64,000 nucleotides of DNA from EB88 sp965199135 (GCA_965199135.1 OZ240685.1:1-64000), one strand, 5' to 3'; shown: positions 54,717 to 62,630, numbered from the stretch's first letter. A program made the numbers and translations. The notes: a model not told the origin generated them from the letters alone.

Positions 54717-56045
54717 ATGCTTGTCTCTCCGCAGCACACCGCCCCGCGTGATCAAAGCCTGGGTCCGACGACCCTGGTGCCAGCCGGAGCGCTGCGCGTC
54801 TTTATCCTCATCACCGGGCTGTTTCTGCTCTGGGGTATTCCGAACAACCTGAACGACGTGTTGATCCGCCAGTTCATGAAGTCGTTTACCATCACCCGCT
54901 TCCAGGCGGGGCTGGTGCAGTCGGCGTTCTACCTCGGCTACTTCCTCCTCGCCCTGCCCGCGGGCCTGATGATGCGGCGTGTCGGCTACAAGCCTGGCTT
55001 TCTCACCGGTCTGCTCCTGTTCAGCACGGGGTGTTTCCTGTTCTGGCCGGCGGCAAATTCGGGCCGCTATGGCTTCTTCCTTGCTGCGCTGTTTGTGGTG
55101 GCCTCAGGGCTTGCGTTTCTCGAGACGGCAGCCAATCCCTTTATCGCGCAGCTGGGCCCGACAGCGACATCAGAGCGGCGACTTACGCTCGCGCAGGCGT
55201 TCAACCCAATCGGCTCCATCCTGGGTGTGCTAGCCGGGATCCGCTTCATCTTCTCCGGGGTGGAGCTGACGCCAGCACAGGTTGCCACGATGAAGGCGCA
55301 GGGCACCTACCTCCCGTACCTGCATCACGAGATCCATCGCGTAGTCACGCCATACCTGGTGCTGGGCGCGCTTGCTCTCGTGTGGGCCGTGATGATCCTG
55401 TTCACGCGCTTCCCTGCTTTCATCCACCAGCGGGAAGAGAGTGCCGGGGCGCATGGGGACTGGCGCGCACTTCTTCAACAGAAGCATTTCCTGTTCGCGC
55501 TGCTGGCACAGTTCATGTACGTCGGCGCGCAGGTGGGATCGTGGAGCTTCTTCATCCAGTATTCGCAGGAGTACGGGCATGTGCCGGAGCGCGTCGCGGG
55601 GCTTCTGCTCACAGGAACGCTGGCGGCGTTTGGCATCGGGCGGTTCGCCTCGGCATCGCTGATGCAACGCTACGCTGCGAGTCGGCTGATGACGATCTGC
55701 GCGTTGACCAATATTGGCCTGCTGCTGGTTGCCCTGACCGTGATGGGCTGGCCCGGGGTGCTGGCGATCCTGCTCACCAGCTTCTTCATGTCGATCATGT
55801 TTCCGACCATCTTCGCGCTGGGTCTCAAGGACCTTGGACCCAATACCAACCTCGGCGGATCATTCCTGGTGATGAGCATCATCGGGGGCGCCGTGATGAC
55901 GCCCTTGATGGGACGGCTGGCCGAAACGCACACGGCGCATGCCTACCTGGTGCCGCTCTGCTGCTACGCCGTGGTCGCAGCATTCTCGGTGTATGCCACG
56001 CGGCAGCGGCGCGAGCGGCAGGCCATGTCTACGTTCGAAGTGTAA
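54717..56045 (+). CDS. fucP: L-fucose:proton symporter
   Basis: 442 residues, 12-helix MFS permease. The FucP branch is indicated by FLLWGIPNNLNDVLIRQFMKSF (residues ~36-58), LVQSAFYLGYFLLALPAGLMMRR and FLETAANPFIAQLGP, then QFMYVGAQVGSWSFFI. ATG 54717 has AGAGGACC just upstream and gives a length equal to E. coli FucP (438). Imports L-fucose, arabinose or similar sugars with protons. Convergent with the rhodopsin operon, 10 bp from its last gene. Confidence 0.92.
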   Translation: MLVSPQHTAPRDQSLGPTTLVPAGALRVFILITGLFLLWGIPNNLNDVLIRQFMKSFTITRFQAGLVQSAFYLGYFLLALPAGLMMRRVGYKPGFLTGLLLFSTGCFLFWPAANSGRYGFFLAALFVVASGLAFLETAANPFIAQLGPTATSERRLTLAQAFNPIGSILGVLAGIRFIFSGVELTPAQVATMKAQGTYLPYLHHEIHRVVTPYLVLGALALVWAVMILFTRFPAFIHQREESAGAHGDWRALLQQKHFLFALLAQFMYVGAQVGSWSFFIQYSQEYGHVPERVAGLLLTGTLAAFGIGRFASASLMQRYAASRLMTICALTNIGLLLVALTVMGWPGVLAILLTSFFMSIMFPTIFALGLKDLGPNTNLGGSFLVMSIIGGAVMTPLMGRLAETHTAHAYLVPLCCYAVVAAFSVYATRQRRERQAMSTFEV

Positions 56046-56054
56046 GTGCGGCAG

Positions 56055-56717
56055 TTACAGCTGGTGCCGAACGCCTGCCTCGTGAACGACGTGCTCCATC
56101 TGCTCGGAAAAGTCGCCGGACATGGCGCGCTCCGCGGCGTCGCGTCGGCCCGACCAGGGATTGATGTGGCCGGTCACGTCTTCCTTGAGGAAGGCGAAGC
56201 CGCAGTAGAACGCGCAAACGGTGACGGCGAGACCAAAGACCGCGGCGGCAATCGCGAGGGGGCCCTTGATGCCGAACTCCACCACGGCTGCCGCTGCAGA
56301 CCGTAGCACCGCGAAGCCAAGGAGCACACCGATCAAGGGCTTGGCGCGAGCCGTAACGGCGACGATCATCAGGAGACAGATCGCGAGACAGCCGAGCAGG
56401 ATGCCGGTCGTGGGACTTGCACCTGCGCCGAACCGGAGAAGCTGCACGCCCTGCACGACCCAGCCTGCGGCGAAGATACCCATGGCGGTGGCGGCGCCGG
56501 TATCGCGCGAAAGAAAGGCCATCGCGCAGGCGATGCTCTCGAGCGGCGCCACAAAGGCAAGCAGTGTGACCCCCAGCAGCTTCACCTCACTGTCGGGGAT
56601 GACGTGCAGCAGGAACGCAGCATACAGGGCATTGCCGATGGCAAAGGAAAGGCAGCCGAGCGGCAGGGCGCTGGCATAGGGTCGTACGACGATCCGGACT
56701 TCGGGGGAGGCGCTCAT
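56055..56717 (-). CDS. GPR1/FUN34/YaaH-like (SatP-type) six-helix transporter
   Basis: 220 residues from ATG 56717 (a TTG start at 56765 is possible). Six hydrophobic helices. The N-terminal ALPLGCLSFAIGNALYA resembles the family motif NPAPLGL; AFLSRDTGAATAMGIFAAGWVVQG matches the loop and TM3 region (EYKKGNTFGLTAF...W in SatP); AFYCGFAFLKEDVTGH is like the terminal segment. The family carries acetate/succinate:H+ symporters. It ends the rhodopsin operon, separated from blh by 69 bp, so it is likely co-transcribed. Family membership is moderate; substrate is inferred. Confidence 0.62.
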   Translation of the reverse strand: MSASPEVRIVVRPYASALPLGCLSFAIGNALYAAFLLHVIPDSEVKLLGVTLLAFVAPLESIACAMAFLSRDTGAATAMGIFAAGWVVQGVQLLRFGAGASPTTGILLGCLAICLLMIVAVTARAKPLIGVLLGFAVLRSAAAAVVEFGIKGPLAIAAAVFGLAVTVCAFYCGFAFLKEDVTGHINPWSGRRDAAERAMSGDFSEQMEHVVHEAGVRHQL

Positions 56718-56786
56718 CTCTGTTGTGACGCTGGCTGCACCGCGACGGACGGCGGTGATCGGCAATCTTCGATTGGATGAAGGTGG

Positions 56787-57719
56787 TTATGCGTGCTGAA
56801 GCCGGCGGATTTCATTCAACGCCATGTGAGGCACGGTGAGCGCACTGAGAACGATGAAGATCTCCGCCTCGTAGGCAACTGCGCCGTGCGCTCCCCAGAA
56901 GAGCGCCGCGACGAGCAGCACAAGTGAGAGCAGCCAGGGAACAAGGCCCACGCGAAGATTGTGTGCGATGTTGCCGCGGAGCGTCTCTCCGGCGTGGGAT
57001 GGCAGGCTCGTTGCGACCAGGTGCTCGGGTGTGTGCCAGCAGCAGAAGAAGACAGCGAAAGCGACAACGGGATCGCAGCAGAAGAAGAGTGCGAGCTGAA
57101 GCAGTGTGACGAAGGCGAGCTCCGCGCGCCCTGTGAGCGAGTGGCCGAAGAAACCGAGTGCGATGGCGGTGAGCGCGATCGCTGCGACGGGCCAGCAAAG
57201 CACGGAGAGGATATGCGTGAGAAGAGACGCACCGCCCGCACCGTGCAGCATAGCCGCGATGATCGGCTGGACGGCGGCTGCATGCCACCGTGCCGAGGCT
57301 ACGATCGGGACTGCGCCGAGAGCCACCGCAGCCGCCGCACGATGTGTCGGGATACTGCCCTCTTCCGGCTCCGTACCGAAGTGCCACGACGAGTAGAGGA
57401 GAAACATCGCGAGCGAGGCAAGGGGAAAGAGCCACCAGCCAACAAGCGTTGCGCCGGCAAGCACGACGTACCCCACGAGGAAGACCGCGAGCCAGTGATT
57501 GCCGAAGGTCCGGTTGCGGCCGAGCACCTGCTCGCCCTGCACCTGGTCATACGCGCCATGCCACATAGCGATGGCAATGGCTGCGATCGAGAAGGCGATC
57601 ACAGCCGGACCGTGGAGAACGCCAAGCCATGAGGTCGCACAGCAGACAAGTGCCGTTGCCGCAAAGGCCACGAAGCGGCCGCGCAGTGCTGCGTGGCGCG
57701 CCGAGATCTCCCCTACCAT
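56787..57719 (-). CDS. blh: Brp/Blh-type beta-carotene 15,15'-dioxygenase
   Basis: Integral-membrane iron enzyme that cleaves beta-carotene into two retinal molecules, the chromophore of the rhodopsin in this operon. 310 residues, about eight helices. Conserved histidines include HGAYD (54-58), GNHW, SSWHFGTE and CWHTPEH, the expected metal ligands. ATG 57719 overlaps the crtY stop by 7 bp; a longer in-frame version extends into crtY and is rejected. Confidence 0.93.
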   Translation of the reverse strand: MVGEISARHAALRGRFVAFAATALVCCATSWLGVLHGPAVIAFSIAAIAIAMWHGAYDQVQGEQVLGRNRTFGNHWLAVFLVGYVVLAGATLVGWWLFPLASLAMFLLYSSWHFGTEPEEGSIPTHRAAAAVALGAVPIVASARWHAAAVQPIIAAMLHGAGGASLLTHILSVLCWPVAAIALTAIALGFFGHSLTGRAELAFVTLLQLALFFCCDPVVAFAVFFCCWHTPEHLVATSLPSHAGETLRGNIAHNLRVGLVPWLLSLVLLVAALFWGAHGAVAYEAEIFIVLSALTVPHMALNEIRRLQHA

Positions 57720-58840
57720 GCGGAGGCCATCGCAGCGCGGACCATCGGCAGCTTGGGCAGCGACCATGCAACGCGCAGCATCTCCGCGGGGTGGCTGGCT
57801 TCACTCAGGAAGCGGACCATCGCGTCTGCCGTGTTTGCCGCGAACATGCGAAGGAAAAGTGCTGGCACGGTGGCGGGCGCCTGCCGCAGAGCGCGTAGAA
57901 AGACCGTGTCCATGACGTTGTAGAGTTGCGGCTCTGCGCTGTGCGGCGGCAGGCCGCCAGCCTTGATAGCGTGTGCGATCGCGCGGCTGTGGCGCTGAAT
58001 ACGCAGGAATGCATAGCCGGAAGAGGGCTTGATCCTGCCGCCGCGAATGCCGATCGCGTGCACGCCGGCTGGGTAAGTGGTGCGCGCGGGCGTGCCCATG
58101 GGCAGCGTTCCCTTCTCGCGATAAAGAACATCCCAACTCGTAGTCTGCTCGCGCAGCCAGCCTTCGAGGTCGGCGTGGTACTCAGGCTCAGCAAGACCGG
58201 GTGCATCAAGGTAGGTCATCTCCACGAGCGCTTCGGTTCGTGAGAAAGGCAGCACGTAGAGGAAGCGCGTCCGACCCTCCACGGCGCACGGAAGGAAGTG
58301 CATCAGCTCAACCGTCTCGGGATCGAAGACCGGGGTAGCGGTGCGCACGTGCCAGCCGACAAAGCGCTGGAGCAGGGCCGGCTTTGTTTCCGCAGGCTCG
58401 ATTGTGCGGCCATCGAACACCTGCCGCGCGAGCAAGCGCCCTTCGCTCGTCTCAATGGCGACAAGACCATTGCCTTCTGTAGCGACGCTGCGCACAGAGA
58501 CGCCAAGGCGGAGGACCTGCGAGGGTGTGCGGTCGATACGCTCGCGGGCAAAGCGGTAAAAATCGTCAGCAGCAATGTGGCAGTAGCGGTAGGTGTGGCT
58601 GCTCTTGCGCGCCAGCACTGCACCGTGGCGGACGCGCCAGCTGTTCCAGGAGTGCGTGATCGCCGGGATAAACGGGTGATCCTCGGTGTTCCAGAAGCAC
58701 CAGGAACGGTCGCGCACATACCTGGTGCGCGCGTCGAGCAGGACGACACTTCCACCGGCCTGGGCGTCGCTGAGGGCGGTTGCGAGGCTTAATCCCGCGC
58801 AGCCTGCGCCGAGGATCGCGATGTCGACATCCGCTGTCAT
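57713..58840 (-). CDS. crtY: lycopene beta-cyclase
   Basis: Cyclises both ends of lycopene to beta-carotene. 375 residues: FAD/NAD-binding VDIAILGAGCAGLSLATAL, then the CrtY region RSWCFWNTEDHPF with ITHSWNSW, VFDGRTIEP, the FLYVLPFSRTEALVEMTYL and YPAGVHAIGIRGGRIKPSSGYAF near the C-terminal catalytic part. ATG 58840 overlaps the crtB stop (ATGA). The longer in-frame extension lies inside crtB. Confidence 0.94.
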   Translation of the reverse strand: MTADVDIAILGAGCAGLSLATALSDAQAGGSVVLLDARTRYVRDRSWCFWNTEDHPFIPAITHSWNSWRVRHGAVLARKSSHTYRYCHIAADDFYRFARERIDRTPSQVLRLGVSVRSVATEGNGLVAIETSEGRLLARQVFDGRTIEPAETKPALLQRFVGWHVRTATPVFDPETVELMHFLPCAVEGRTRFLYVLPFSRTEALVEMTYLDAPGLAEPEYHADLEGWLREQTTSWDVLYREKGTLPMGTPARTTYPAGVHAIGIRGGRIKPSSGYAFLRIQRHSRAIAHAIKAGGLPPHSAEPQLYNVMDTVFLRALRQAPATVPALFLRMFAANTADAMVRFLSEASHPAEMLRVAWSLPKLPMVRAAMASAW

Positions 58841-59715
58841 GGCTTGCCTGCCGAAGCGGTGCTTGGCTCCGCCGTGCGCTCCGCTACAGCCGGCACGAAG
58901 AAACGCGCGAAAGACTGGGTGATGAGGGCAGCCTTGCGGGCGCCGGGAACAACAGTGCGCGCGCGCCAGGAGGCGGGTACATCGCGCGCAACCGAGACGC
59001 CGATCTCGCGGTAGCACGCTGCTGCAGAGAGGATGGCGAAGCGCGGGCGGCGCGGGAGAAAGTGCATGCCACGATCAGCACGGGCATAGAAGTCCTCGGC
59101 GAGCGCGAGCAGCCGGTAGGTGGCCTGCTCGAGTGCTTCGCCTGTTCCTGACGCGAGGGCCTGCGCGACTGCCTCGGGTGCGACCCAACTCGCGGGGAGG
59201 TACACGCGGTCGCGAGCGAAATCCTCCCGGACATCACGCGCGATATTCGTCAGCTGCATCGCCATGCCGAGGTGTGCGGCGGCTTCAGCGCCCGCCGGGG
59301 GAGCGCCAAGGATGCGGCACATCATCAGGCCAACCGTACCGGCTACGCCAAAAGCGTATTGCAGAAGCTCGGCCTCTGTGGCGATGCGACGGCTCCCCGT
59401 GTCAGCGGCAAGGGATTCTGTAAGCCGGAGAGCGACCTTGCTTATGCCCGCGAAGCGTGCTTCGAGTTCCGTGGGCCAGCCAAGCGCCGCGGCTTCTTCG
59501 CCGAGGGGATCATGCGCAATGCATTGAATCACGTGAGCAAGGGTTTGCTGTGCCTCGGCCGCATCGCCAGCGGCCTCATCGGCAAGGTCGTCCATCTGTC
59601 GGCAAAAAGCGTACAGTTCGGCTGCATCCGAGCGCATCTGCTTCGGTAACAGCCGCGATGCCAGATGGAAGGTCTTGCCTGAGCGCTGGAGAACCTTTTC
59701 TGCGGGAGCGCTCAT
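58837..59715 (-). CDS. crtB: phytoene synthase
   Basis: Condenses two GGPP to phytoene, the committed step to carotenoids. 292 residues; the two Asp-rich motifs are DDLAD at 42-46 and NIARDVREDFARD at 157-169, with YAFCRQMDD and VYLPASW around them. ATG 59715 overlaps the crtI stop. No GGPP synthase (crtE) is in the window, so the precursor must come from elsewhere. Confidence 0.95.
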   Translation of the reverse strand: MSAPAEKVLQRSGKTFHLASRLLPKQMRSDAAELYAFCRQMDDLADEAAGDAAEAQQTLAHVIQCIAHDPLGEEAAALGWPTELEARFAGISKVALRLTESLAADTGSRRIATEAELLQYAFGVAGTVGLMMCRILGAPPAGAEAAAHLGMAMQLTNIARDVREDFARDRVYLPASWVAPEAVAQALASGTGEALEQATYRLLALAEDFYARADRGMHFLPRRPRFAILSAAACYREIGVSVARDVPASWRARTVVPGARKAALITQSFARFFVPAVAERTAEPSTASAGKP

Positions 59716-61214
59716 GCCGAGAGCTCCTGCATCTCGGGGAAGAAATGCTCGAGCACCTTAGCCGAGCACAGCACGCCGGGGAGCCCAGCCCCCGGGTGCG
59801 TCCCTGCGCCCACAAGATAAAGGCCTCTCACATCTTCCGAGCGGTTGTGGTAACGGAACCATGCGGACTGCAAGAGTGTGGGCTGGATTGAGAAGCCGGT
59901 GCCATGTTCCGTGCGCAGCGTGTCGCGGAAGTGTTCCGGTGTGACGTGGAACTGGACCTCGATATGCTCGCGCAGCCCTGGGCACAGGGCCTCTTCAAGG
60001 ACCTTGACGGTATGCGCAGCGAGCTTTGGCCCGGCAACAGACCAATCAATGGCACGCTCTTTGTGGAGTACCTCGAGATTTGGCACGGGCACCAGTGCGT
60101 ACATGCTTTCACAGCCTTCGGGAGCAAGCGAGGGGTCGGTACGTGTCGGCGCGTGCAGGTACAGGCTGATGTCGTCAGCGAGCAGCTTGTGATCGAAAAT
60201 CTCTTCGAGCAGTTCCTTGTAGCGCGTCCCAAGCAGGATAGTGTGGTGGGCAAGATGAGGAAACTGCTTGCGGACACCCAGGTACAGGACGAACAGACCC
60301 ATCGAAAACTTCTGCCGGCGGATACGAGCATCCGTCCACTTGCGGCGGTGCTGCGGAGCGACGAGGCGGCGATAAAGGGCAGGGGCGTCGGCATTCGCGA
60401 TGACGCAGTCCGCGTGTACAGCCTCACCAGTTTCAAGGGTCACTCCGCGTGCCCGTCCGCCACTGTCGACGTTGATACACTGCACGCCGCAGTTCAGATG
60501 GAGCCGTACGCCTTCATCTTCCATGAGCTGCACCAATGCTTCTACGAGCGCCGCCGTTCCACCCATGGCGAAGAGGACGCCGTCTTTCCGCTCGAGATGC
60601 TGGATCAGCGAGTAGATCGACGTTGTATGGAAGGGGTTGCCGCCAACAAGCAGCGGCTGAAAGGAGAAGACGCGACGGAGGGCCTCGTCCCGGATGTATG
60701 CACTGACGAAGCTGTACACCGAGCGGTCGCTGCGAAGCGCAAGCATGCGCGGCAGAAGCGCAAGCATCTTGGCGCCGGAGTGGAATGGCACCGCGCCAAG
60801 CTCCTCGAATCCGACCTTGTAGATTTCGCTGACCTTCGCGAGCAGACGCCGGTAGCCCGGCACATCTGCTGGCGAAAACCTGCGCACATTCTCAACAAGC
60901 TGCTCGTCGGTTCCGCCATAGTCGAAGCTGCGGCTGTCGGCGAAGCGGATCCGGTACCAGGGCAGGAGCTCCCGAAACTCGATGGCGGCGCGTCGCTCTT
61001 TGCCGAAAAGCGCCCAGAGTTCGTCGAAGAGAAACGGGGCCGTGATAACGGTGGGACCGGCGTCGAATGTGTAACCGTCTCGACGGTAGACGCCCGCGCG
61101 GCCGCCTGCCTGGGGCTGGTTGTCAAAAATGTCGACAGAGAAGCCCGCGGCGCGCAGACGCAGTGCAGCCGCCATGCCGCCGAAGCCTGCTCCGATCACG
61201 ATCGCCCTGGTCAA
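59712..61214 (-). CDS. crtI: phytoene desaturase
   Basis: FAD-dependent desaturation of phytoene to lycopene. 500 residues: N-terminal GAGFGGMAAALRL, GGRAGVYRRDGYTFDAGPTVI, then FAMGGTAALVEAL, and the C-terminal GLYLVGAGTHPGAGLPGV hallmark of bacterial CrtI. Start is TTG 61214 with GGGGACAG upstream; no ATG is near. It begins 72 bp after the rhodopsin stop, with a hairpin in between. Confidence 0.95.
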   Translation of the reverse strand: MTRAIVIGAGFGGMAAALRLRAAGFSVDIFDNQPQAGGRAGVYRRDGYTFDAGPTVITAPFLFDELWALFGKERRAAIEFRELLPWYRIRFADSRSFDYGGTDEQLVENVRRFSPADVPGYRRLLAKVSEIYKVGFEELGAVPFHSGAKMLALLPRMLALRSDRSVYSFVSAYIRDEALRRVFSFQPLLVGGNPFHTTSIYSLIQHLERKDGVLFAMGGTAALVEALVQLMEDEGVRLHLNCGVQCINVDSGGRARGVTLETGEAVHADCVIANADAPALYRRLVAPQHRRKWTDARIRRQKFSMGLFVLYLGVRKQFPHLAHHTILLGTRYKELLEEIFDHKLLADDISLYLHAPTRTDPSLAPEGCESMYALVPVPNLEVLHKERAIDWSVAGPKLAAHTVKVLEEALCPGLREHIEVQFHVTPEHFRDTLRTEHGTGFSIQPTLLQSAWFRYHNRSEDVRGLYLVGAGTHPGAGLPGVLCSAKVLEHFFPEMQELSA

Positions 61215-61244
61215 TGTCTGTCCCCAGTCTGTCTAGATGCAGAA

Positions 61245-61268
61245 ATGCGCAGCATCTCTGCTGCGCAT
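61245..61268 (-). promoter_or_regulatory. intercistronic hairpin between the rhodopsin and crtI genes
   Basis: ATGCGCAGCA-TCTC-TGCTGCGCAT: a perfect 10-bp stem with a 4-nt loop and no following U-run, 18 bp after the rhodopsin stop. The likely effect is partial termination or protection of the upstream mRNA from 3' decay, which would give more opsin than enzyme. Confidence 0.6.
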
Positions 61269-61286
61269 CGCTGTTCGAAGATGTTC

Positions 61287-62021
61287 CTAACGAGTGCTGC
61301 GTACGCCAACCGGCTCCCCATAGGTGTCTGTACCCACAAGCGCTCCGGAGGACTTCTTTGCAAGCGCGACCGCCCAGAGGCCATAAGCAACCTTCGCGGT
61401 GAGATCAAGCACGGTGTAGCAAACCGCGTCGAAGGAGCCGCTGAGTATCCGCAGGCCTTCCTGCCCGAGGATGAACACTATCGGGTAAGCAAGCCAGACA
61501 ATGGCGAGGACAGGCATCTTCTTCGCGTAGTCGGCGCCATTCGGGCCGTTTGCTGTCAGCTTCTTGTAAGGGCCGAAGAGCAGTGCATAGATGGCAATGA
61601 ACGCGATGCAGCTGGTGATATAGAACGACCACTTCACTGTCATGTTGTCAGTCAGACCGGCAACGAATCCCGTCGCGATCATGTAGACATCGGCGCCGAG
61701 CAGGCCAAAGAGGAGAGCCGGCCGCTTGATACCCGTACCCTGCAGTCCCGAGGACACGAGGCTATAGAGCAGCAGTGGGGTGGTGATGCTCCAGTCGATG
61801 TAGCGACCGAAGTAGAAGACCCGCCCAGTGCTCGTGGTGAGCGAGCCTGCGCCAAGCGCCATCAGCAGGTAGAGCGTGAAAGCGATCATTGGAACGTAGA
61901 AGTGCGCGATCAGATCGCCCTCCTGCCGCTCATTACGGTTGCTCAGCAAAGGCAGGTACAGCAACACCATACCCACCAACATTCCTATGGTTCCAATCCA
62001 AAGCCACGTCTCGACGTTCAT
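61287..62021 (-). CDS. bacteriorhodopsin-like microbial rhodopsin
   Basis: 244 residues, seven helices. Retinal Schiff-base Lys210 in LDLTAKVAYG (BR K216) and counter-ions Asp76 and Asp206 (BR D85, D212). Arg73 (R82), Thr80 (T89), Thr81-Pro82, Trp176/Tyr179/Pro180 (BR W182/Y185/P186) and Asp111 (D115) are in place. A proton-release pair Glu188/Asp198 matches BR E194/E204. BR's cytoplasmic donor Asp96 is Ser87, so the triad reads D-T-S. Helix B (IAFTLYLLMALGAG) is close to BR. Phe138-equivalent (Phe133) replaces the Gly of carotenoid-binding xanthorhodopsin. Likely a green-absorbing (Leu84) outward proton pump, but sensor function cannot be excluded. ATG 62021 is used; an upstream GTG at 62048 is less likely. 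Confidence 0.95.
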   Translation of the reverse strand: MNVETWLWIGTIGMLVGMVLLYLPLLSNRNERQEGDLIAHFYVPMIAFTLYLLMALGAGSLTTSTGRVFYFGRYIDWSITTPLLLYSLVSSGLQGTGIKRPALLFGLLGADVYMIATGFVAGLTDNMTVKWSFYITSCIAFIAIYALLFGPYKKLTANGPNGADYAKKMPVLAIVWLAYPIVFILGQEGLRILSGSFDAVCYTVLDLTAKVAYGLWAVALAKKSSGALVGTDTYGEPVGVRSTR

Positions 62022-62044
62022 CGCTTTACCCGTTGAGGAGAGAA

Positions 62045-62140
62045 TCACCCGCTTCCTGTGATGCCGTAAGTAACAGCCGCATCAACAGGCCGCAAAGACT
62101 TTCTGAATCTTTTTTGAAGCTGCCTCAAAAGGTTGTTCAT
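62045..62140 (-). CDS. possible 31-residue leader peptide upstream of the rhodopsin
   Basis: ATG 62140 to TGA 62045, ending 23 bp before the rhodopsin ATG. Product is basic and amphipathic at first (MNNLLRQLQKRFRKSLRPVD) and ends in AAVTYGITGSG. A GAGGTGAGGG stretch lies about 9-18 nt upstream. It is less GC-rich than its surroundings. It could be a leader ORF affecting opsin translation, or chance. Confidence 0.3.
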   Translation of the reverse strand: MNNLLRQLQKRFRKSLRPVDAAVTYGITGSG

Positions 62141-62630
62141 TCTGGACACCCTCACCTCAACCGGGCACATTGTCTTCCCCACGCTGCCGCGAGAAGCGGC
62201 GCAGATCGCCTCGTAGAAAGGACCGAGGAGCGGCCGCCCGAGTGGGTCTTCCCGGTGCAGGGGCGACGGTATGGATATCGCGCTGGCACGATCGATCTCG
62301 ACCGCCTGAACAACGTGCTCTTGGGTGGGCGGATGGCAACGAGAACACCATGCTTTCCCTGTTCTGCATCTCGCCTGACGGCAAGACCGTGACTTGGGTT
62401 TTACACGACCAGGGGCCACGGCACAGGGCCTGGCCTTGTCCTCGTCCTCGTGGAAGAGAGCGTCACGGCGTATGCGGGCAGCATCGCGCTGCAGGATCGC
62501 GCTGCAGGATCGCTCCGACGCCTCAGGCGCACAAGCCGTAATCCTGCTGCCTGCCGGGCTGCAACCGCCCCTGTTACAGGAGATGGGAGCTGCCGCAGCA
62601 GCTCCCCTTCCCTGGACCAATCCCCTGTGC
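62141..62630. other. 490-bp upstream region of the rhodopsin operon without a supported gene
   Basis: Open frames on both strands here lack family similarity and start signals. The region contains a GACAAT -10-like element on the minus strand around 62167-62172, about 150 bp before the rhodopsin start, and a 13-bp tandem repeat at 62483-62508. Regulatory inputs to the operon should be sought here. Confidence 0.5.
62483..62508. repeat. 13-bp tandem duplication (two copies)
   Basis: ATCGCGCTGCAGG repeated head to tail, with the start of a third copy (ATCGC) at 62509. Located far upstream of the rhodopsin and 122 bp after the end of the phosphodiesterase gene. Could be a slippage product or a pair of protein-binding half sites. 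Confidence 0.7.

Noticed and set aside
61287..62021. Classification as proteorhodopsin, xanthorhodopsin or xenorhodopsin
   Set aside because: Lacks the proteorhodopsin DTE triad, lacks the antenna Gly, and has Asp206 where xenorhodopsins have Pro; helix B and the GAD...MI.TG helix D pattern are bacteriorhodopsin-like.
59904..62036. 710-codon plus-strand frame opposite crtI and the rhodopsin
   Set aside because: Antisense shadow; low-complexity composition, whereas the minus strand holds two unmistakable genes.
62045..62620. 191-codon minus-strand frame upstream of the rhodopsin
   Set aside because: Cys/Arg/Ser-rich translation without domain similarity or start signal; only its last 31 codons are kept as a weak leader candidate.
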